A DNA stretch of 64,000 nucleotides, taken from NCBI GenBank assembly GCA_019359395.1, contig JAHHHK010000027.1, positions 1-64,000 on the forward strand, given 5' to 3'. How positions within the stretch are numbered: position 1 is the first letter of the stretch; the number at the start of each line of letters is the position of its first letter. Source of the DNA: Komarekiella atlantica HA4396-MV6 (GTDB taxonomy: Bacteria > Cyanobacteriota > Cyanobacteriia > Cyanobacteriales > Nostocaceae). The notes under the pieces are model-generated. The model was not told the DNA's origin. It did not search any database and worked only from the letters and a program-made list of their open reading frames with translations. Shown here piece by piece: positions 52,161 through 58,652 of the stretch. The position numbers and the translations under genes were made by a program.

Positions 52161-52620
52161 TAGACCTGCTTTAAAAGTCTACTTACATCATTCTTTGTGT
52201 TCGCTCACGCAGCTAATGGAGTCTCTTGCATATAAAAGGCTTTGTTTGTGTACTTGACCTACACAGAGAGAGCGATAAATCGCTCACTACGAACAAAATC
52301 TTTATCTAAACATTAGACCTCTTGCATAAATCAGATTATGAACTCCAAATAGATAAATTTCTCGTTACTCTCTGCGCCTCTGCGTGAACCTTAAAATTTT
52401 TATTTTCAGATATTCGTGCAAGAGGTCTATTGAGCTAGGAGTTTACTTCTTCAGTAGATTAAATATTCTTATTGACTAAAAACACTGTAATAATGCTACG
52501 GAATTATTTTGAGCGTTTTCGCAATTTTTAAGTAAAAAATTTTTCACAAACAGTACATAATTAAATATGTGTGATACTAAATTTAAGTATTAAAAGTTAT
52601 AAGTAAATAGTTGTGATTTC
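52161..52620. other. Intergenic region containing MITE family 2
   Basis: 460 bp. 52161-52300 contains degenerate pieces (tagacctgctttaaaagtct, ctcttgcatataaaagg) related to the same small element. The intact copy follows at 52314-52429. The last 150 bp are AT-rich promoter-type sequence for the small secreted protein. Confidence 0.5.
52314..52429. mobile_element. MITE family 2, copy 2
   Basis: 116 bp with perfect ends tagacctcttgca/tgcaagaggtcta. Its interior aatcagattatgaact and tctgcgtgaacctt match the copy at 33376-33484. No coding content. Confidence 0.78.
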
Positions 52621-53046
52621 ATGTTGAAGCTAGTACCAGTTACCTTTATAGCAACAGTTCTCAGCCTTGCATTAATCGATAACCCCAGCGCTACACTGGC
52701 TGGAACCTGCGCTTCCAAGTGCGGTTCACGCCCAGTTCAGTTTACACCTGGTCAACGTGTCCGCTTGGAAGTGGTAAATACCACATCTGGCTTGGTGAAA
52801 CTAGAGAAACTGCAAGGAACCGCTGCAATTCCCTTGCAACCTGGACAGAAATTACGATTGGAGCAAGGAGACGGTACACAACCAAATATCTCTCTTGTAT
52901 TCTGGGATGAAACAGGGTTGCCACTAAAAGCAGTTGTTTCTAAACTAAACTTTGGTACATTACGTCTAGAAATTCGTCCTGGTAATAGTTACCCAGGCGA
53001 TCGCTCTCTCTACATACTCAACGATGGTCGCGTAAACGTATTTTAA
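52621..53046 (+). CDS. Small secreted hypothetical protein
   Basis: 141 residues with a signal peptide (VPVTFIATVLSLALIDNPSA, cleavage near TLA). The mature part is all-beta in appearance: RPVQFTPGQRVRLEVVNTTS, LVKLEKLQGTAAIPLQPGQK, LRLEIRPGNSYPGDRSLYIL. Two Cys near the N-terminus (TCASKCGS) may pair. This looks like a cyanobacteria-specific periplasmic family without known role. The next gene starts 10 bp downstream. Confidence 0.65.
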   Translation: MLKLVPVTFIATVLSLALIDNPSATLAGTCASKCGSRPVQFTPGQRVRLEVVNTTSGLVKLEKLQGTAAIPLQPGQKLRLEQGDGTQPNISLVFWDETGLPLKAVVSKLNFGTLRLEIRPGNSYPGDRSLYILNDGRVNVF

Positions 53047-53056
53047 AATACACATT

Positions 53057-53347
53057 ATGATTTTGGAAGCAGTAATGCTTAGTGTCAAAAATACTACAGA
53101 ACAAGATTTTGAAAGCGCTTTCCAACAAGCCTCAGATCTGATTTCGTCGATGCATGGTTACATATCCCATGAACTCCACAAATGTATTGAAGTGAGAGGC
53201 AAATATTTATTACTGGTAAGATGGGAAACTTTAGAAGCGCATACAGTCGGATTTAGAGGATCTCCCGAATATCAGGAATGGAAAAAACTTCTCCATCATT
53301 TTTACGATCCATTTCCAATAGTTGAACATTTTGAACCCATCTTATAA
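53057..53347 (+). CDS. Antibiotic-biosynthesis-monooxygenase (ABM) domain protein
   Basis: 96 residues forming one dimeric ferredoxin-like ABM domain: ILEAVMLSVKNTTEQDFESA, YISHELHKCIEVRGKYLLLV, RWETLEAHTVGFRGSPEYQE, WKKLLHHFYDPFPIVEHFEP. Family members include haem-degrading and quinol monooxygenases as well as many without known activity. It closely follows the small secreted protein and is ended by a terminator at 53394. Confidence 0.85.
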   Translation: MILEAVMLSVKNTTEQDFESAFQQASDLISSMHGYISHELHKCIEVRGKYLLLVRWETLEAHTVGFRGSPEYQEWKKLLHHFYDPFPIVEHFEPIL

Positions 53348-53393
53348 AGTAAACAGTTGGTAGAGTTTTTTAACCTTTGGGTATAAGTAATCA

Positions 53394-53423
53394 GAAGGGT
53401 GAAGTATAGCTTCACCCTTTTAA
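53394..53423 (+). terminator. Terminator after the ABM gene
   Basis: Stem aagggtgaag/cttcaccctt with a short loop and TTTTAA following. It separates the small two-gene unit from recJ. Confidence 0.7.
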
Positions 53424-53458
53424 CTGTAAGCTGATACCTGATAGCAGCTAATAGCTAA

Positions 53459-55567
53459 ATGCCTGATAGACTTTCACATGAACCCCCAAAACGCCACAGA
53501 CGCTTGCCTGATCAGCGCTGGCAGATTTCTCCACAGCAAACGGAATTAGCCCAAAAGCTAGCGGTTGAGACAAATATCTCACCTATAATTAGTCAGCTGT
53601 TAATTAATCGCGGTATTGAAACACCAAAACAAGTAGAAACATTTTTAGATCCAGAGTCTTTAATCTTGCCTTCACCACTAGAAGAATTTCCAGATTTGGC
53701 GATTAGTTTGGAGTTGTTGGAAGAGGCGATCGCTTTTCAAAAAAAAATTGCTATTTGCGGTGATTATGATGCTGATGGCATGACTAGCACTGCTTTATTA
53801 TTGCGTAGTCTCCGCGCTTTAGGCGCACAAGTAGATTACGCTATCCCCAGTCGGATGCATGAAGGCTATGGCATTAATAAACGCATTATCGAGGAATTTC
53901 ACAGTGAAGGTGTATGGCTCATTCTGACTGTAGATAACGGCATTTCAGCATTTGAACCTATTGCCAGAGCTAGAGAACTGGGTTTGAAGGTAATTATTAC
54001 CGACCACCACGACATTCCCCAACAATTACCACCAGCTAATGCTATCCTCAATCCCAAATTGATCGCAGAATCTTCACCTTATCGTGGTGTTGCTGGCGTT
54101 GGTGTTGCTTATATCTTAGCTGTGTCTTTAGCACAACATCTAGGTCAGGTGCAAGGTTTGATTAAGCCAATGCTAGCACTGTTTACACTAGGGACGATCG
54201 CAGATTTAGCTCCCTTAACTGGTGTGAATCGCCGCTGGGTAAAACGCGGTTTACAGCATTTACCAAAATCTCAATTACCTGGAATACAGGCGTTAATTCA
54301 GGTAGCTGGGGTGCAGGCGCGGGGGGATGAGAAAGCAGGGGGACAAATAACTGATGTCTGTTGTCTTCTGTCTCCCAAAACCCAAAATGCAAAATCGTTG
54401 AAGCCGGAGGATATCGGGTTTCGCCTAGGGCCGCGAATTAATGCTATCGGTCGGATTGGTAATCCTCAAACAATAATCGAACTGCTGATTACAAATGATA
54501 TGGGAGAAGCGCTGGAACTCGCAATGCAGTGCGAACAAACAAACACCAGTCGCCAGCAAATGTGTGAGCAAATTGAACAAGAAGCGATCGCTTATGTAGA
54601 GACAGAATTTGTTACCTCTCTACAACAAGATCGTGTGTTATTTATTGTCCAACCTAACTGGCATCACGGAGTTATTGGAATTGTCGCCTCCCGCTTGCTA
54701 GAACGCTACGGCGTCCCAGTGTTCATCGGTACTTATGAGGATGAGGAACACATCCGTGGTTCAGCCAGAGGAATTCCAGAGTTTCATATATTTGAAGCTT
54801 TGGAATATTGTCACGATTTACTCGGCAAATTTGGCGGACACAAAGCAGCCGGGGGATTTTCTTTAAAGGCGCAGAATTTGCAGGCGTTGCGATCGCGTTT
54901 GAGTGAGTTTGCTAATCAGTGTCTTGAACCCCAGCACCTCAAACCTCTACTCAAAATTGATGCTCAACTCAACCTTAATGAAATAAATCAGCAGTTTTAT
55001 CAACAGCTTAATGCCCTACACCCTTGCGGTATGGACAACCCTGATCCGACATTTTGGACACCCAATGTTCAAGTAGTTGAGCAACAAACCATTGGCAAGG
55101 GTCACATTAAACTAACACTCATCCAAAATATTGATAATCAGCAGTATAAAATTAAAGCGATCGCCTGGCGTTGGCGCGACTACTTCCCTTTACCACCAAG
55201 AGTGGATGTTGCATACAAACTACGAGAAAATCATTTTAACGGCAACACCACCATCGAGCTAGAGCTAATAGGTGTCAGACTCCCACAGTCTCACCAATTT
55301 TTTACCTCGCCACGTACCCAGTCAAGCACCACCTTTGAGTATCGCCAGCGTCAGTATACTTGTGGTTTTTATAAAAATGGTTTGGGATCAGAATTAAGAA
55401 TTAAAAATCCTGAAGGCAAAGTCTTAGTTATGCAGCCAGGACATATCATCGGTTTACTAGGTACTAATCGTGAGAATGCCAAAGAAGTTGATTTATCTCA
55501 ACCACAATATGACAGTATTATCCAAGCTGCCCTTAAAGCATTATCAGTCCTGAGTGCTGAGTTATGA
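53459..55567 (+). CDS. recJ: Single-stranded-DNA-specific exonuclease RecJ
   Basis: 702 residues. It degrades ssDNA 5'-3' in recombination and mismatch repair. DHH-family motifs: AICGDYDADGMTSTALLLRS (about 101), LTVDNGIS, VIITDHHDIPQQLPPANAIL, GIVASRLLERYGVPVFIG and the DHHA1 motif KFGGHKAAGGFSL. The C-terminal OB fold is present. Between GIQALIQVAGVQ and LKPEDIGFRLGPRINAIGRI there is an extra stretch of about 30 residues (ARGDEKAGGQITDVCCLLSP) that looks like an in-frame insertion of low-complexity intergenic DNA. The frame is intact. Confidence 0.93.
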   Translation: MPDRLSHEPPKRHRRLPDQRWQISPQQTELAQKLAVETNISPIISQLLINRGIETPKQVETFLDPESLILPSPLEEFPDLAISLELLEEAIAFQKKIAICGDYDADGMTSTALLLRSLRALGAQVDYAIPSRMHEGYGINKRIIEEFHSEGVWLILTVDNGISAFEPIARARELGLKVIITDHHDIPQQLPPANAILNPKLIAESSPYRGVAGVGVAYILAVSLAQHLGQVQGLIKPMLALFTLGTIADLAPLTGVNRRWVKRGLQHLPKSQLPGIQALIQVAGVQARGDEKAGGQITDVCCLLSPKTQNAKSLKPEDIGFRLGPRINAIGRIGNPQTIIELLITNDMGEALELAMQCEQTNTSRQQMCEQIEQEAIAYVETEFVTSLQQDRVLFIVQPNWHHGVIGIVASRLLERYGVPVFIGTYEDEEHIRGSARGIPEFHIFEALEYCHDLLGKFGGHKAAGGFSLKAQNLQALRSRLSEFANQCLEPQHLKPLLKIDAQLNLNEINQQFYQQLNALHPCGMDNPDPTFWTPNVQVVEQQTIGKGHIKLTLIQNIDNQQYKIKAIAWRWRDYFPLPPRVDVAYKLRENHFNGNTTIELELIGVRLPQSHQFFTSPRTQSSTTFEYRQRQYTCGFYKNGLGSELRIKNPEGKVLVMQPGHIIGLLGTNRENAKEVDLSQPQYDSIIQAALKALSVLSAEL

Positions 55568-55757
55568 GTTATCAGTAATGACTTTTGAGGTTTAACTTCA
55601 ACAGTTTTTTTCAGTTCAGCACTGATACCAATTCTCTGTAAATTTGCACTTAATAATTAATTTCTCAACTGATCTCCTTCTTTGTGTACTTTCCGTACTT
55701 TGCGGTTCGTTTAATAAATATTCAGTGCATCTTCATGGAAAATTGGTATTATAACTT
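55568..55757. other. Intergenic region after recJ
   Basis: 190 bp, AT-rich, with tttgcggttcg-type repeat pieces and nothing coding. It runs directly into the 21-bp tandem repeat. Confidence 0.35.
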
Positions 55758-55866
55758 ACAGACGCGATTAATCCTTGTACAGACGCGATTAATCCTTGTA
55801 CAGACGCGATTAATCCTTGTACAGACGCGATTAATCCTTGTACAGACGCGATTAATCGCGTCTCTA
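55758..55866. repeat. 21-bp tandem repeat ending in a palindrome
   Basis: Four units of 21 bp beginning acagacgcgattaatcc (starts 55758, 55779, 55800, 55821) are followed by a fifth at 55842 that completes the palindrome gacgcgattaatcgcgtc. It lies just downstream of psb30 and may act as its terminator. Compare 26851-26912. Confidence 0.85.
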
Positions 55867-55876
55867 CTCACCACTC

Positions 55877-56008
55877 TTATAGATTTCCGTTGCGAAATGC
55901 CAGCAAAAAGATTACCACTGGCCCAGCAATTATAATCAGAGCCACAGACAGTAATTGGAAAATAACTTCCCAATTGATACTAGTGAAGGTGTTAAACAAA
56001 GCGTCCAT
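55877..56008 (-). CDS. psb30: Photosystem II reaction centre protein Psb30 (Ycf12)
   Basis: 43 residues: [20 protein letters not shown], then [20 protein letters not shown] and GNL. The C-terminal [16 protein letters not shown] matches the hallmark of Psb30/Ycf12 (in Thermosynechococcus it ends AGPMIIFLLAVRRGNL), and the preceding NWEVIFQLL matches the N(F/W)EVIAQL part. Psb30 is a single-helix subunit at the PSII periphery next to PsbJ/PsbK/PsbZ that stabilises the complex. The ribosome site is gaaaagagaaaa upstream of the ATG. Too short for routine gene length cut-offs. No other photosystem gene is adjacent. Confidence 0.88.
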   Translation of the reverse strand: MDALFNTFTSINWEVIFQLLSVALIIIAGPVVIFLLAFRNGNL

Positions 56009-56262
56009 TTTTTCTCTTTTCCTCCCAATAGCCTTAAAAAATTCAATAGCTTAGTTGCAAAACCCGCCTTCGATCATATCCGGCGAGCGCCAGTCGCATT
56101 TAATTTACTTAACAAAAGTATAAGAAAAAACATAAAAACGTAAAATAGAAGGACTGGGGACTCTTAACAAGGGGAAAAGGTAAAAGGGGAAAGGGATGGT
56201 TTTTCCTTTTCCCCCTTACCCCTTTCCCTTTACCCAATTCTCAATACCCAATACCCAAACAA

Positions 56263-56613
56263 ATGGCAACTTGGCAATGTGTAAAACAATGTGGAGCCTG
56301 CTGTAATCTTTCACCAGCAGAGCGTCCAGACTTAGATCAGTATCTTTCACCAGCAGAGCTGGAACTATACCTCAGCATGGTGGGTGAAGGAGGATGGTGC
56401 GTTAATTTAGACCGTACCACACGAGAATGCCGTATCTATGCTAATCGTCCTCGTTTCTGCCGCGTAGATCCAAAAATATTTCAAGATATGTATGGGATTG
56501 AGCCAGAAGAACTCAACGATTTTGCCATTGACTGCTGTCGCCAGCAAATAGAGGGAGTATATGGCGATCGCAGCCTGGAAATGCTCCGCTTTGACCGATC
56601 TGTTGGGCTATAA
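56263..56613 (+). CDS. YkgJ-family cysteine cluster protein
   Basis: 116 residues. The CxxxCxxCC cluster (CVKQCGACCNLSPAERPDL) and the later Cys residues (GEGGWCVNLDRTTRECRIYA, RPRFCRVDP, DCCRQQ) define the YkgJ/UPF0153 family, predicted to bind Zn or an Fe-S cluster. Function is not established. No membrane segment. The upstream 100 bp contains CCCCTTTCCC simple repeats. Start ATG is immediately followed by the conserved part. Confidence 0.87.
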   Translation: MATWQCVKQCGACCNLSPAERPDLDQYLSPAELELYLSMVGEGGWCVNLDRTTRECRIYANRPRFCRVDPKIFQDMYGIEPEELNDFAIDCCRQQIEGVYGDRSLEMLRFDRSVGL

Positions 56614-56717
56614 TTTCGTTTCTCACTCTCTTTCTACTCAATGGGGTTGCAATTTATTACAAAAATCTGAGAATATGATAAGAATATGAAAGCAACCTAG
56701 GAAGAAAATTACTGCCT

Positions 56718-57149
56718 GTGAAACTTGATTCTGCACCTTTAGGTTTTTCTGGCATATCTCAAACTGAGATCGAGCTAGAACTGGAAGACAGCATTGATTC
56801 CAAATTAACTACTGCGACGCTAATTGAGCCAGTTCAGCCTGTAGTTGCCGATAGTCCTCAAAAGCAGCAATCAGCAGTGGCAATTTTTGGTACAACCTTC
56901 ATCACCATTTTTCTAGCAGAAATCGGAGATAAGACTCAGCTATCCACTCTGTTAATGAGTGCAGAATCTCAGTCACCGTGGGTAGTATTTATAGGATCTG
57001 CGGCTGCACTGATAACCACAAGTTTATTAGGTGTGCTTTTAGGTAGTTGGATAGCCAACCGACTCAGCCCAAAAATTGTAGAAAAATCAGCAGGAGTGAT
57101 GTTGCTGGTGATTTCCTTGATGCTATTTTGGGACGTGTTTCAGGGGTAG
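56718..57149 (+). CDS. GDT1/TMEM165 (UPF0016) half-transporter, first copy
   Basis: 143 residues from GTG. After a soluble N-terminal part of about 50 residues there are three hydrophobic helices. The family motif E-x-G-D-K-T is in FLAEIGDKTQLSTLLMSAES (about 74-93), followed by SPWVVFIGSAAALITTSLLG. Cyanobacterial GDT1 proteins export Mn2+ (or move Ca2+). Each half carries one motif and pairs with the second gene 115 bp downstream, so a heterodimer is expected. The N-terminal extension is not conserved. Confidence 0.87.
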   Translation: MKLDSAPLGFSGISQTEIELELEDSIDSKLTTATLIEPVQPVVADSPQKQQSAVAIFGTTFITIFLAEIGDKTQLSTLLMSAESQSPWVVFIGSAAALITTSLLGVLLGSWIANRLSPKIVEKSAGVMLLVISLMLFWDVFQG

Positions 57150-57264
57150 TCATTTGTTATTTGTCATCTGTCATTTCTTAGGAGGCACAAGCAGAAGTTA
57201 GTTATTTTCTCCCTTTCCCCTTTTCCCCCTTGTCTTCCTTATCCCCCACTTTCCCTTAAGCAAT

Positions 57265-57567
57265 ATGGACTGGCATCTTTTAGGATTGAGCTTTATTACA
57301 GTTTTTTTATCAGAGTTAGGTGACAAAAGTCAGTTAGCGGCGATCGCACTTTCAGGGCGTTGTCAGTCTCCGCGTGCTGTGTTTTTCGGTGCAGCAGGCG
57401 CGCTACTGTTAACCAGCCTTTTAGGAGCATTAGCAGGGGGAGCAGTAGCAGAATTATTACCTACACGCTTGTTGAAAGCGATCGCTGCTGTGGGGTTTGC
57501 TATCCTCGCTGTACGCCTGCTGTTTTTTAACAATGAAGCTTCCTCGGATTCTGAGCAAACGCCGTAA
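57265..57567 (+). CDS. GDT1/TMEM165 (UPF0016) half-transporter, second copy
   Basis: 100 residues, three helices: LLGLSFITVFLSELGDKSQL with the ELGDKS motif, SPRAVFFGAAGALLLTSLLG, and LKAIAAVGFAILAVRLLFF. It is the complementary half to the preceding gene. Manganese homeostasis in cyanobacteria protects PSII assembly, which may relate loosely to psb30 nearby, but that is only proximity. A terminator hairpin follows. Confidence 0.88.
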   Translation: MDWHLLGLSFITVFLSELGDKSQLAAIALSGRCQSPRAVFFGAAGALLLTSLLGALAGGAVAELLPTRLLKAIAAVGFAILAVRLLFFNNEASSDSEQTP

Positions 57568-57609
57568 CTAAATCCTTTAAGTTGTGCATTTAGATAAACC
57601 ATACAGCAA

Positions 57610-57645
57610 AAAGACGCCAAGTATTTCTTAGCGTCTTTGTATTTT
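57610..57645. terminator. Terminator between convergent genes
   Basis: Stem aaagacgc/gcgtcttt with a 13-base loop and gtattttat after it. It lies between the GDT1 pair and the convergent membrane protein gene. Confidence 0.7.
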
Positions 57646-57663
57646 ATATGCGATATTTAACCT

Positions 57664-58161
57664 TTAAAATTGTTGTCGCCAGCACCAGCTTAAAAGTGTG
57701 CCACCAGCCACTAGCTTGACTATTTCTAGTAGCCAATAACCACCGTGCAGTAAATTCATCGTCGATGGAATTGCAGCAGCGGCTTCAAATAGATTAAGTT
57801 GAACTCCTATGGCGCACATTTGCGGAGTTAAGAAATAGGTATCAAGCAGAGCTATAGTTAGCAGCAGGGCAGATAAAACAATACCACCAAGACGCCAGTG
57901 AGATTGTGTTTTGCTTAAAGCCAGCGCCCCAGTTAATACTACAGCAGCAGATAATAATTCCATGCGATTAAAATTCCAAAAAATCACATAGCCTGCTGTA
58001 GTAAAACCAGCTTGATTCATCATTCCAGAAAGATAAAGACTAGGCATAATTACCCAATCTAAAACTACACTGGCACTGAGCCAAAAGCCCAAAGTCAGCA
58101 TGATGGCGGTTTGCCAAATTGGCCGCTTTAATTCAAAGCTAGAACTAGAAATAGCAGTCAT
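57664..58161 (-). CDS. Hypothetical four-TM membrane protein
   Basis: 165 residues with four hydrophobic segments: TAIMLTLGFWLSASVVLDWV, LLSAAVVLTGALAL, LGGIVLSALLLTIALLDTYF and WLLEIVKLVAGGTLLSW. The WVIMPSLYLSGMM and FWNFNRMELLSAA motifs resemble DUF4149-like small membrane proteins, but the match is weak. No cysteine or histidine ligand pattern suggests a catalytic role. Monocistronic. Confidence 0.65.
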   Translation of the reverse strand: MTAISSSSFELKRPIWQTAIMLTLGFWLSASVVLDWVIMPSLYLSGMMNQAGFTTAGYVIFWNFNRMELLSAAVVLTGALALSKTQSHWRLGGIVLSALLLTIALLDTYFLTPQMCAIGVQLNLFEAAAAIPSTMNLLHGGYWLLEIVKLVAGGTLLSWCWRQQF

Positions 58162-58652
58162 AAAATAATTGCCTGTGTTGTATTTCTAGTGTGTAACCTC
58201 ATTAGTTAGTTTGACAACAAATATCAATTATCCTTTACAAAGCAATTGCCACCTCAGAAGCGATCGCTGTTATTTTTGGCTAAATTCTAATATCTTTTAA
58301 TTTTGCTTGAGAAATATTACATTAAAATAAATTTCTTCAATCTAGAAAAACATGTAAAAAATCAGTCTAAGTATAACTTGGACTGATAAATGCCTTAATT
58401 AGGAAAAAAAGTAAATGAAATTTAAAGCAGTTATTAAACAATAGAAGCCGTTTACTTGCTTTCAAGTAAATGGCATTATATCGTTAACTAGCTGATGTCT
58501 GGTCTATAATCTCCTTAAATCTCTCAATCACATCCTTTTGTATCAACTTGAAATCTGAATTTTCTATTTTATTTTCAGCTTGGTCTGTGCCATCAACATT
58601 GAATTTGCCTTTATGTCTCAAATATTTTTCCAAATAATAATACCTACAGAGC
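58162..58652. other. Intergenic region downstream of the cyclase gene
   Basis: 490 bp. Includes a terminator (58356-58387), a second hairpin gccgtttacttg/caagtaaatggc (58447-58474) and a frame (58484-58650) on the minus strand reading KFNVDGTDQAENKIENSDFK, then QKDVIERFKEIIDQTSAS. The latter may be a gene remnant; it has no own start. Confidence 0.4.
58356..58387 (-). terminator. Terminator of the cyclase gene (minus strand)
   Basis: On the minus strand the stem atcagtcc/ggactgat-type hairpin (58361-58387) is followed by a run of six T. Confidence 0.65.
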
